Of a DNA stretch of 52,613 bases, positions 19,366 through 26,943 are shown piece after piece. The DNA comes from an uncultured Bacilli bacterium. Lineage in GTDB: Bacteria > Bacillota_I > Bacilli_A > RFN20 > CAG-631. Location of the stretch: positions 64,001 to 116,613 of the forward strand of contig CANQFQ010000005.1 in assembly GCA_947599835.1 (NCBI GenBank), given 5' to 3'. The position numbers were made by a program, and so were the translations under genes. Under the pieces are notes generated by a model. That model was not told the DNA's origin. It saw only the letters and a list, made by a program, of their open reading frames with translations, and searched no databases. How positions within the stretch are numbered: position 1 is the first letter of the stretch; each line of letters opens with the position of its first letter.

Positions 19366-20028
19366 ATGAAAAGATTTTTTAAATGGTGTAAAGAAGCTAA
19401 ATTTGGATTAATTTTAGGTGCTATAGCATTTGTATTTATATTAAGCATTTCTTTAATTGCTACCAATAATAAGAAAACAAATCAAGTGGCTAAAATTCCC
19501 TCTTCTAGTTTAAGCAGTTCTAGTAGTTCTTCTTCGTCAAGCAGTTCTAGCAGTTCATCAACGATAAATCCTATAACCAAAGAAAAACTACTGAAACCTT
19601 TTAAAGTTGATGCGACCATTTCCCGTTATTTCTTTGACGATGAAGATCCAATGGAAATCAAAAGCCAAGCGATTGTAACTTACCAAAATAAAGTTTTACC
19701 AAGTCAAGGAATTGATTACACCTATAATGATCAATCCTTTGATATTATGGCCGCATTTAGTGGTAAAGTCATTGCCAAGAAAAATGACCCAATGTATGGA
19801 CTAAGTGTGGCTATCGAACATGAAAGTGGTGTCGTTGCTTATTATTGTGGCTTAACCGAAGTCAATGTTTTACAAGATGAACATATTAGTCAAAATACCA
19901 TCATCGGAAAAGCCGGAGAAAGTGTCATCAACGCTAAATTAGGAAAACATTTACATTTTGCCCTACAGGTTAATCAAACTTATATTAATCCTTTGAAATC
20001 TTATGATAAAATTGTCGAAGAATTATAA
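19366..20028 (+). CDS. SpoIIQ-like M23 (LytM) protein with a degenerate active site
   Basis: This 220-residue protein has an N-terminal membrane helix (about 13-33), a linker of about 20 residues that is nearly all Ser (48-65), and an M23 domain. GxDYTYNDQSFD and GVVAYYCGL follow the SpoIIQ pattern. The H-x3-D zinc motif is S-x3-D here (Ser113, Asp117), while HLHF (His195, His197) is kept. Bacillus SpoIIQ has the same loss of the first His and acts as a channel and scaffold part, not as an enzyme. SpoIIQ also lies downstream of atp in Bacillus. GAGGTGA is the ribosome binding site. Confidence 0.75.
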   Translation: MKRFFKWCKEAKFGLILGAIAFVFILSISLIATNNKKTNQVAKIPSSSLSSSSSSSSSSSSSSSSTINPITKEKLLKPFKVDATISRYFFDDEDPMEIKSQAIVTYQNKVLPSQGIDYTYNDQSFDIMAAFSGKVIAKKNDPMYGLSVAIEHESGVVAYYCGLTEVNVLQDEHISQNTIIGKAGESVINAKLGKHLHFALQVNQTYINPLKSYDKIVEEL

Positions 20029-20053
20029 AAAATGCACTTGTTGCATTTTTTTA
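20027..20053 (+). terminator. Rho-independent terminator after the SpoIIQ-like gene
   Basis: AAAAAATGCA, loop CTTGT, TGCATTTTTT; the left arm starts in the stop codon region. Confidence 0.85.
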
Positions 20054-20079
20054 TTTAGTCTTTGAAAAAATAAAAACGT

Positions 20080-20113
20080 TTGACTAGACATTAGTATTAA
20101 TATATAATACTAA
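20080..20113 (+). promoter_or_regulatory. Strong promoter with an operator-like palindrome, lipoprotein gene
   Basis: TTGACT (20080-20085), 17 bases, TATAAT (20103-20108). A perfect palindrome TTAGTATTA (20091-20099), ATATA, TAATACTAA (20105-20113) covers the spacer and -10. Only its last bases would be transcribed, so it looks like a DNA-level repressor site. Confidence 0.75.
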
Positions 20114-20151
20114 ATAGGAAAGTAAATTTTTTAAGCAAAGGAGCATGAAAA

Positions 20152-21696
20152 ATGAATAGCAAATTTAAAAAAATTTTAGCTAGTGTATTTGTTTTAGCTA
20201 TGGTCGCTGCACCTTTATATGGTTGTGGTGATAGTGGTAAAACTAAAAGTAGTAACAGTAGCACTTCATCTACAGGTGGCACACAAGATGAACACCCTAT
20301 TAAAGTAACATTAAAAAGAAAAATTTATTTAGTAAATGAATCTTTAGAAGTCGTTAGCATTGAAATGTGGCGTGATGCATTAGGTTTCTATTCACCTGTT
20401 CAAAACTATGTTGTTCAATCAGGTTGGAATACAACAGCTGGTCACAAAGAAGTATTAATTAATGTAGGTAGTGAAAAAGTTACTGTTGAAGTTGATGTTT
20501 ACGATACAGCAGAAGATGCTGTAGAAGCTAATTTAATTTATGATGAAAACAAAGATATGTCACAATATTTTGATGAAAGCAAGTTCATCAATACAGATAA
20601 GTTGACATTAAAGAAAGAAACCATTTTAGGCGAAGATAGAAATGAAAAAGCATTTTTAAGATCATTTGTAGGTAGCAAAAACATTAATGCCTTTAATACA
20701 CAAGGTGCTGGTAAAATTGATGTTTGGACATCGACACCTGAAAATCCTGAAGTTTCTTTAATTGATAAGGAAAATAAAGTTCCCGTTGCTGAACGTGCTT
20801 ATTCCATTCCTCATATGAGAAAAGCACCTGATATTGTTTCAGAAAAGAAAGATGAAAATGGTGATCCAATTCCTGATCCAGACAATCCTGGAAAGAATTT
20901 AACAGAAGTAACTCATGTTGGCCAAACTTATTTATTTGGTGCTTATGATGCTGTACAATGGAGAACTGAATTTATCTTTGATGCTGAAGGTCGTATTGCT
21001 TATATGGCTTATTGTATGCCTGATAACTCATGGACAGCAGCTGCTGGACATCTTCATACAACGAAATGGTATTCCCATTCAATCTATGCAAATGACCAAG
21101 ATAATCCTGCTCTTAAGATTGTAACAGATCCTGCTCAAGTAGATGCATTAGCTTCTAAATTTGAAATCGTAACATTAGACGATAGTGAAGTAAATAGTGA
21201 TACGCTTAATCCTAATGGATATCCTCAAAAATACACTTATGAAAAAATCATTCCTGAAGGTGGTTTCTATGTATTTGCAACGAACCCTGAAGCTACAACG
21301 ATTTGGCAATGGTGGAGAGGAAACGATGAACAAACAATCGATGATACTGGTGCTTCAGCCGTGATGACACAAGCCAATAGAAATACAGAAGTTGATGAAT
21401 TTAGAGCAAAACTTGATATCGATAAGAAAAGAATTAATTTCTATGCACCTTCTACATTACCTCAACAATATGCTTATTGGTATCTTGAAGTTTTGAAAGG
21501 TTCACAAACGCATCCTACAGAATATGCTGAAGTTTTAGCAATGAGAGATGAAATTTATAAATTATTAGTTGAATCTGCAAACCCTGTTGTAGAACAAGAA
21601 AAAATCCTAAAAGATTATTATGACTCAACTGTTGGTTTCAAAATTGGAAAATGGTCAGAAGCCGTTTTAAATGTTCAAAAATCTTTAGCAGAATAG
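20152..21696 (+). CDS. Large lipoprotein of unknown function
   Basis: The protein has 514 residues. It has a type II signal peptide with the lipobox LYGC (lipidated Cys25), then a Ser/Thr/Gly-rich linker to about 45 and a soluble domain with many Trp and Tyr residues (WRDALGFYSPVQNY, IWQWWRGND, YAYWYLEVL). No known family is recognised; it does not look like an ABC solute-binding protein. AAAGGAG precedes the ATG, and an out-of-frame ATG between them is ignored. The strong promoter with palindrome and its own terminator indicate a highly expressed, regulated single-gene unit. Confidence 0.7.
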   Translation: MNSKFKKILASVFVLAMVAAPLYGCGDSGKTKSSNSSTSSTGGTQDEHPIKVTLKRKIYLVNESLEVVSIEMWRDALGFYSPVQNYVVQSGWNTTAGHKEVLINVGSEKVTVEVDVYDTAEDAVEANLIYDENKDMSQYFDESKFINTDKLTLKKETILGEDRNEKAFLRSFVGSKNINAFNTQGAGKIDVWTSTPENPEVSLIDKENKVPVAERAYSIPHMRKAPDIVSEKKDENGDPIPDPDNPGKNLTEVTHVGQTYLFGAYDAVQWRTEFIFDAEGRIAYMAYCMPDNSWTAAAGHLHTTKWYSHSIYANDQDNPALKIVTDPAQVDALASKFEIVTLDDSEVNSDTLNPNGYPQKYTYEKIIPEGGFYVFATNPEATTIWQWWRGNDEQTIDDTGASAVMTQANRNTEVDEFRAKLDIDKKRINFYAPSTLPQQYAYWYLEVLKGSQTHPTEYAEVLAMRDEIYKLLVESANPVVEQEKILKDYYDSTVGFKIGKWSEAVLNVQKSLAE

Positions 21697-21714
21697 AAAT
21701 CAATTGATAGAAAG

Positions 21715-21741
21715 AAAAAAGCCATGATTCATGGCTTTTTT
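21715..21741 (+). terminator. Rho-independent terminator after the lipoprotein gene
   Basis: AAAAAAGCCATG (21715-21726), loop ATT, CATGGCTTTTTT (21730-21741). It contains an ATG in frame with the next gene, which is therefore an unlikely start. Confidence 0.95.
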
Positions 21742-21753
21742 AATGGTTACAAT

Positions 21754-22362
21754 ATGAAAACAATTAAAGAAACAGTGACAAATACAATAATAATTGAAAA
21801 ATCAAAATTTATAACTTATTTAATTCCTATTTCAAATAAGCAAGAATTAGAAAATCATCTTTTCCATCTAAAAAACCAATATGCAGATGCCACACATCTT
21901 TGTTATGCAGCAATCTATGAAGAAAATGGAATGCCCTGCTATAAATCTTCAGATGATGGAGAACCCGTAAATACAGCCAAAGCACCGATACTTAATGCCT
22001 TACAAAAACAATCATTAAGTCATATTTTGTGTGCCGTCATTCGTTATTTTGGCGGAATCAAATTAGGAGCTGGGGGATTATGTCGGGCTTATGGAAAATC
22101 TTGCTTAGAGGCCATTAAATTAGCTACTATCGTTGAAGCTCATCTTTGTGATGTTTTTCAATTTCATATCGGTTATGAAAATGAAAGATTAATAACTTAT
22201 ACTTTAAATCATTTAGATGGTCTTATTTTGAGTAAAAAGTATGAATTAGATGTTATTTATGAAGTGGCGTTTAAAACCGAAAGCGCATTCCAGCAATTTA
22301 AATCTAATTTTAAAGATTTGCAATTCATCAAAATAAAAACGATGATGGTGACTGAAAAATAA
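21754..22362 (+). CDS. yigZ: YigZ/IMPACT family protein (UPF0029)
   Basis: This roughly 202-residue protein has the family hallmarks SDDGEPVNTAKAPIL and AVIRYFGGIKLGAGGLCRAYG. Known members are ribosome- or translation-associated in the eukaryotic IMPACT branch; the bacterial role is not established. The ATG at 21754 is preferred over 21724, which sits inside the preceding terminator stem. No Shine-Dalgarno sequence is present; TACAAT lies directly before the ATG, so expression may use a near-leaderless message or readthrough. Confidence 0.85.
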   Translation: MKTIKETVTNTIIIEKSKFITYLIPISNKQELENHLFHLKNQYADATHLCYAAIYEENGMPCYKSSDDGEPVNTAKAPILNALQKQSLSHILCAVIRYFGGIKLGAGGLCRAYGKSCLEAIKLATIVEAHLCDVFQFHIGYENERLITYTLNHLDGLILSKKYELDVIYEVAFKTESAFQQFKSNFKDLQFIKIKTMMVTEK

Positions 22363-22372
22363 TAAAAAAGAG

Positions 22373-22418
22373 AAAGAGGCTATGAAAACCTAAATTAGAG
22401 TTTTTTCATAGCCTCTGT
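22373..22418. terminator. Bidirectional terminator between yigZ and the GH20 gene
   Basis: AGAGGCTATGAAAA (22375-22388) pairs with TTTTCATAGCCTCT (22403-22416), with A- and T-runs outside. The right arm overlaps the last codons of the convergent GH20 gene. Confidence 0.85.
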
Positions 22419-24011
22419 TTTTTCGTTTTGATGTTTTTTCTTCCAACGTAAATAACGTTTAAATTCAACTTTTTTATCATTATCGCGGAAAGCTTTTGAA
22501 ATTTTTTCTCGATTCTTTTTATTGGCGGATAAAGCAATTTTAGTCGGTGTATAACTAAAATGCATATTTTCTAATACAGGATAATGCCTTTCTAACCGAT
22601 TTAAAAAATCTTTAAAATTTAAATTTTTTTGTTTTGTCCACCCTTTTTCTGCTAGGGCTTCTAATCTAGGAAGAATTAACGTTTCTAATAATTCACAACT
22701 ATCAATCCACTCCGTCCAAATACATCCTTCAATGCCGATAATATGAGAAAGTCCGGTTCGATTTAATCCTTCAAAACGAATTTTTTTGCAATACGTTGTT
22801 TTGAGTGGAAGTTCTGCATAAGGATCATTAAAATAAAATTGAGAACAAGGAGAATAAATTGTGCTTCTACCTTGATTTATCAACTGAATTTTCGGTTGAT
22901 CCATTTGCCATGTCCAATATTGCATGATTACCTCTGGATGAGAAGATGCATAAATGCCATCATGCCAACAAATAACTTTTTTATTTAAAGATTGCACATA
23001 AGCCACCATTTCTTGCATAAAGTATTGTTGTAATTCCTTTGCTTCATGTAAATGCAAGTCTTGCATTTTCTTTTGACAATCTGGACATTGAGCCCATGTT
23101 TTAGCATCCACTTCATCCCCACCAATATGAATATAATGACTCGATTTGAATAAGCGACACAAAGCTTTTAATAATTTTTTAAAGAAATCATAAGTGGTGG
23201 ACTTGGAAGGACAAACAATTTCACTAAATACGCCAAATCCAGTTTCGACTTCGACGGGATGATGCAAACAATGTAATTCATTATAAGCGGCAACTAAGGC
23301 TGTGGTATGTCCTGGCATATCAATTTCAGGGATGATTTCAATATATTTGGCTTTTGCATACGCGATAATTTCTTTAATATCACTTTCTTCATACCAATAA
23401 TGATATTCTTTTTCTTCATAATCATTTCCAGTAATAGCGTTGATTTTTGTTCTTGCTCGTTTTGCAGCAATGGGTTGCAAACGATCAAATTCTTTAAAAT
23501 TAATGCGAAATCCTTGATCATCGCTCAAATGCCAGTGAAAATAATTAAATTTTAAATCTGCCATTAAATCAATGATTTTTTTGATTTCTTCTTTGCCAAA
23601 AAAATGGCGGACTTCATCAATCATAAAACTTCTAAATTTAAATCGAGGTCGATCATTGATTGTCATACAAGGTAAAGTAAGTGTATCCACTTTTTCTCCA
23701 ATTTTTACATTTAGTAATTGAGCTAACGTTCTCGTGGCATAGTAGAAGCCCACTTTACTTTTTGCATAAACTTTACAACATTCCTTCGTAATTTCAATTT
23801 TATATTGTTGTTTAGCAAATTTTGTTTCCAAAATAAATTGAAATACATAGCAGAATGCACGTTGATTTACATTTAATTTTTCTTTTAATTCAGCCTGGAA
23901 TTGTTGCACTGCCTGCATTATATTCGTATCATATTCGAATGTATAATTCGAAAAAGTCGTTTGTTGATTTTCCATCTTTATATCATTTACCATAGGTATT
24001 AGTGGTAACAT
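22395..24011 (-). CDS. Cytoplasmic family GH20 beta-N-acetylhexosaminidase
   Basis: The protein has 538 residues. GH20 enzymes release terminal GlcNAc or GalNAc by substrate-assisted catalysis. The catalytic pair is Asp299-Glu300 in HIGGDEVDAKTW. Other family blocks are FMIDEVRHFF, FNYFHWHLSDDQGFRI and EIIPEIDMPGHTTA, with an N-terminal GH20b-like domain. No signal peptide is seen, so it should act on imported, possibly phosphorylated, glycosides. AGGGAT precedes the ATG. It is divergent from the sugar isomerase-like gene. Confidence 0.93.
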   Translation of the reverse strand: MLPLIPMVNDIKMENQQTTFSNYTFEYDTNIMQAVQQFQAELKEKLNVNQRAFCYVFQFILETKFAKQQYKIEITKECCKVYAKSKVGFYYATRTLAQLLNVKIGEKVDTLTLPCMTINDRPRFKFRSFMIDEVRHFFGKEEIKKIIDLMADLKFNYFHWHLSDDQGFRINFKEFDRLQPIAAKRARTKINAITGNDYEEKEYHYWYEESDIKEIIAYAKAKYIEIIPEIDMPGHTTALVAAYNELHCLHHPVEVETGFGVFSEIVCPSKSTTYDFFKKLLKALCRLFKSSHYIHIGGDEVDAKTWAQCPDCQKKMQDLHLHEAKELQQYFMQEMVAYVQSLNKKVICWHDGIYASSHPEVIMQYWTWQMDQPKIQLINQGRSTIYSPCSQFYFNDPYAELPLKTTYCKKIRFEGLNRTGLSHIIGIEGCIWTEWIDSCELLETLILPRLEALAEKGWTKQKNLNFKDFLNRLERHYPVLENMHFSYTPTKIALSANKKNREKISKAFRDNDKKVEFKRYLRWKKKHQNEKTEAMKKL

Positions 24012-24192
24012 AAATATCCCTACTTTCTATTTTTAAGATGCATCCATCGTTCTTTTTATGAACTTTTGTTGCCTTCTAAGCTCTATTTTTTCTAATAAAA
24101 TAATAGTCAAAAAACAACCAAAAGTAAATAAAAAAATCATGAGTTGCACTTTCAAAACAACAAGTATAAAATGAGTGTCAGTGGTGATTAAA

Positions 24193-24990
24193 ATGAAAAA
24201 AATAGGACTTTATGCTTGGTTTGGTGGAAATGTGAGTATAAGAGAACGATTTCAAGCCATTCAAGAGGTTGGTTTTGATAGTGTAGCACTTTATTGGGGA
24301 AATGATTATCCAGAAATTACAGGGAATAATGAGGCCACCCTTCAAATGATACAAAATGAATTTCATTTAGAAGTTGAAAATCTTCATGCGCCATATCAAC
24401 ATGCTGATGATTTATTTTCAGATGATGAAAAAAAAGCAAAATACGTCATGCAACTTTATTTTTCTTGCTTAGAGGCGGCTTCACGCTATCATGTTCCTGT
24501 CATTGTAATCCATTTAACCGGAGACTTTTGCAATCCAAATCAAATCAATCCTAAGGGAATAGAACGCCTACAATCGTTAGTCCACTTTGCACAAGCGAAG
24601 CACGTTAAAATGGCCTTTGAAAATTTAACTAAAAATGGTCTACCCTATTTAGATGCTGTTCTTAAACAGTATCCAGATGAATGTGTAGGATTTTGTTATG
24701 ATTTAGGTCATGATCATCTCTATAGTGAAAAAGAATTTGAAATTTTAAAAAAATATCAACATCGATTATATGCCTTGCATTTACATGGAAATGATGGTAA
24801 AAAAGATGAGCATAAACGAATTGTGGAGGGAAATATAGATTTAGAAAAATTTAAAATGATTTTAAAAAACATTTCTTTTCAATGTCCTGTTTCGCTAGAA
24901 GTCATTCAAAATCTTTCTTTTCGCTCGTATCACGAATTTAAACAATATGTAAACCTATTAAAAGAGGATTGCCTCTATCTATTAAAATAA
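24193..24990 (+). CDS. Sugar phosphate isomerase/epimerase-like TIM-barrel protein
   Basis: This 265-residue protein belongs to the xylose isomerase-like/AP endonuclease 2 superfamily. KKIGLYAWFGG starts strand 1; metal-ligand-type residues occur in ENLHAPYQ, VIHLTGDF, MAFENLT, CYDLGHDH and ALHLHGND. The exact substrate cannot be read. The ATG at 24193 follows a GGTGA element and fits the family start; a GTG at 24175 is possible. It faces away from the GH20 gene, which suggests a shared sugar role (inference). Confidence 0.85.
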   Translation: MKKIGLYAWFGGNVSIRERFQAIQEVGFDSVALYWGNDYPEITGNNEATLQMIQNEFHLEVENLHAPYQHADDLFSDDEKKAKYVMQLYFSCLEAASRYHVPVIVIHLTGDFCNPNQINPKGIERLQSLVHFAQAKHVKMAFENLTKNGLPYLDAVLKQYPDECVGFCYDLGHDHLYSEKEFEILKKYQHRLYALHLHGNDGKKDEHKRIVEGNIDLEKFKMILKNISFQCPVSLEVIQNLSFRSYHEFKQYVNLLKEDCLYLLK

Positions 24991-24999
24991 GTAAAAATA

Positions 25000-25008
25000 T
25001 GTTATAAT
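25000..25008 (+). promoter_or_regulatory. Extended -10 element upstream of the 25133 gene
   Basis: TGTTATAAT (TGn plus TATAAT). No good -35 is visible at 17 bases. It would give a leader of about 118 bases with two hairpins (25035-25070 and 25101-25124). Confidence 0.5.
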
Positions 25009-25100
25009 ATAAATAGTAATTGATGATTCAAAGGATGAAAAGTAAGATATGAAACATCGATGCTTTTCATTTCTAATCGAATCCATAGAAAGGAGAAAAA

Positions 25101-25124
25101 ATTATTCAGAGATACCTGAATAAT
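25101..25124 (+). promoter_or_regulatory. Hairpin between ribosome binding site and start codon
   Basis: ATTATTCAG (25101-25109), loop AGATAC, CTGAATAAT (25116-25124), a perfect 9-bp stem. It lies between AAGGAG (25090-25095) and the ATG at 25133. Folding would shorten the effective spacing from 37 to about 13 bases. Confidence 0.5.
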
Positions 25125-25132
25125 CCAATCAT

Positions 25133-25636
25133 ATGAAAAATAAAAAATGGACATACAATACAATCATTTATGGTGTTGTATCTTTGCTGCTAATTATTTT
25201 ATATTTATTTTTGCCCTTAATTCATGTGGACACAATTAAAGATTTTAATGCCAATGGTCTTAAAATTTTAATGGGAACTTATGAACAAAAATCAATCGGA
25301 AGTCCAAGAATTATTTTGTCAACTTCGTCATTTAATTTTATTCCGGTTTTATTTACTTTAGCAATTTTCTTATTTTATCTTATCGTTAGTTCAGAACCGG
25401 TAAAAAGATTAAGTTCTTTGATTGTGGGTATGATTAGTTTTCTATATATTATCTTAATTCCAGTTATAGCTTTTTATTGGAGAAATTTAAACTATGATCA
25501 ACAAATGGATATTACAAAGGCATGGGGTTGGTATGTTTTAATCGCTATCTATTTTGCTTTTATTATTTATATGTTAATCGATTTAATTCTAACAATTAAG
25601 AAAGAAAAAATGAAATTATCTGATGATCAAATGTAA
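25133..25636 (+). CDS. Hypothetical four-helix membrane protein
   Basis: Not recognised. It has 167 residues, with membrane helices at about 8-28, 63-83, 92-114 and 130-150, a basic N-terminus and a short charged tail. The region between helices 1 and 2 is outside if the basic end is in. It has its own promoter, a structured leader and a terminator, so it is a single-gene unit, possibly controlled at translation by the leader hairpin. Confidence 0.65.
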   Translation: MKNKKWTYNTIIYGVVSLLLIILYLFLPLIHVDTIKDFNANGLKILMGTYEQKSIGSPRIILSTSSFNFIPVLFTLAIFLFYLIVSSEPVKRLSSLIVGMISFLYIILIPVIAFYWRNLNYDQQMDITKAWGWYVLIAIYFAFIIYMLIDLILTIKKEKMKLSDDQM

Positions 25637-25641
25637 TATTT

Positions 25642-25672
25642 ACCCAGTGAGGTATCTACTCACTGGGTTTTA
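25642..25672 (+). terminator. Rho-independent terminator after the 25133 gene
   Basis: CCCAGTGAG (25643-25651), seven-base loop, CTCACTGGG (25659-25667), then TTTTATT. Confidence 0.92.
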
Positions 25673-26004
25673 TTATGCAAAATGGATGTTTGCTTCTTAG
25701 TAATTGCAAATAAAAAAATTTTAAACCTATTGATTTAGAATCTTTTGGAATCTAAAAGGAGCAATGCTTAAAACGATCGCTTTCAAGAAACAATTATGAA
25801 CGATGACCCTAAATCATGAAAATAAACTTCAATAGGCAAAATATGGTTTTATCCTTCTATACAAAACAAAAGAGCCTGTAATTTACCAGACTCTTTGAAA
25901 AAAAGAAATTGTTTTGATATTTCTTGAAATATCTTTAATTGTCTTATAAATATTGTTCTTGACATGAAATACACATGAAGAAGAATCATTTCTTTTTTAT
26001 CTTT
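25673..26004. other. Intergenic region with structured sequence, no clear gene
   Basis: About 330 bases without a credible protein gene. CCTATTG (25726-25732) pairs with CAATAGG (25830-25836), and next to it GATTTAG (25732-25738) pairs with CTAAATC (25809-25815), closing a region of about 110 bases. An 11-codon reading frame behind AAAGGAG (25770) is too short to call. A hairpin at 25869-25896 (AAAGAG and CTCTTT arms) flanked by A-runs on both sides may terminate in either direction. The rest is featureless. Confidence 0.4.
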
Positions 26005-26208
26005 TTAGTTTGAAATTTTAACGACATTATGTGCTTGTAAACCACGTTCCGTTTCACAAAGATCAAATTCTACATCTTCACCTTCGTCTAAAGTTTTATA
26101 ACCTTCTAAACGAATTTGTGAGTAGTGTACGAAGATGTCAGGACCTTCACCTCTGTTAATAAATCCAAACCCTTTGTTAGAATTAAACCATTTTACTTTG
26201 CCCTTCAT
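26005..26208 (-). CDS. Cold-shock domain protein
   Basis: This 67-residue single cold-shock domain has RNP1 KGFGFI and RNP2 DIFVHYSQI, and the typical start KGKVKWFN. It binds single-stranded RNA or DNA and acts as an RNA chaperone. The ribosome binding site is GAGGTG, and a TATAAT -10 lies about 45 bases upstream on the minus strand. It is monocistronic. Confidence 0.96.
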   Translation of the reverse strand: MKGKVKWFNSNKGFGFINRGEGPDIFVHYSQIRLEGYKTLDEGEDVEFDLCETERGLQAHNVVKISN

Positions 26209-26286
26209 TATTTACACCTCGCTTGTACTAATACTAACACGATTATAATAAAACTTTTATTCTTTGATTTAAAGAAAAATAGGTCG

Positions 26287-26943
26287 TCAAATTTCGACAG
26301 TTTTCTTTTTTGCTTGACAAATACAAAGAATTTGTAAATCTTTGATTTTAACGACATTTTTTGTTATTAAATTTAAACATGTTTGAATCGTATTTCCGGA
26401 AGTATAAATGTCATCCATTAATAATATTTTTTGATTTTCTAACACCTTAAAATTTTTAATGCCTATGACTTTGTGAATCAAACTGCGATTGTCGAATGGA
26501 ATGTTTGATTGTTTATAATTTTCTGTTTTATAGAAAATATTCCATACGTTTTGATGGATTTGTTTTGCGATTTCTTCCATGTGAAGAAACCCTCTTTTTT
26601 GGTTATCTTGATCCGTTGAAGGAGGAAAAAGAATCACATAATCCTTGTATTTCTTTTTTAATTGTTCGATAAAATCAGCTAAAAATACAGGTGCTAGCGC
26701 AATATCATAACATCCTTTATATTGGTAAATTAATTTTTTTATAAAATCATTGTAATAATAAAGAATCCATATAGGATAATGTTGGATTTGAAAATGTAAA
26801 TTTGCACGTTCAAATTGATTTTGACAAGTTTGACAAATAGGTAAATATTTGCCATTTATGGATTGAAAAGAAAAATCATGAAGTAAATCATTAAAACAAA
26901 TTAAACAGTGGTATTGTTTTTTAATTTTAATTGATGGATGCAT
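26287..26943 (-). CDS. comFC: ComFC-like phosphoribosyltransferase-domain protein
   Basis: This protein of about 218 residues has an N-terminal zinc-finger-like pair (CLIC, then CQTC) and a C-terminal phosphoribosyltransferase fold with the PRPP loop LLMDDIYTSGNT. ComFC helps DNA uptake or integration in competent bacteria. Its start lies inside comFA by overlapping reading frames; an ATG at 26973 would add ten residues. KRGF in the middle is conserved in the family. Competence function is inferred. Confidence 0.88.
   Translation of the reverse strand: MHPSIKIKKQYHCLICFNDLLHDFSFQSINGKYLPICQTCQNQFERANLHFQIQHYPIWILYYYNDFIKKLIYQYKGCYDIALAPVFLADFIEQLKKKYKDYVILFPPSTDQDNQKRGFLHMEEIAKQIHQNVWNIFYKTENYKQSNIPFDNRSLIHKVIGIKNFKVLENQKILLMDDIYTSGNTIQTCLNLITKNVVKIKDLQILCICQAKKKTVEI

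Noticed and set aside
22395-24990. Polysaccharide utilisation locus around the GH20 gene
   Set aside because: No transporter, binding protein or regulator is adjacent; the hexosaminidase and the isomerase-like gene are divergent single genes.
25770-25800. Eleven-codon peptide behind AAAGGAG at 25.77 kb
   Set aside because: It is too short, the spacing to ATG is only two bases, and it lies inside the paired region; nothing supports translation.
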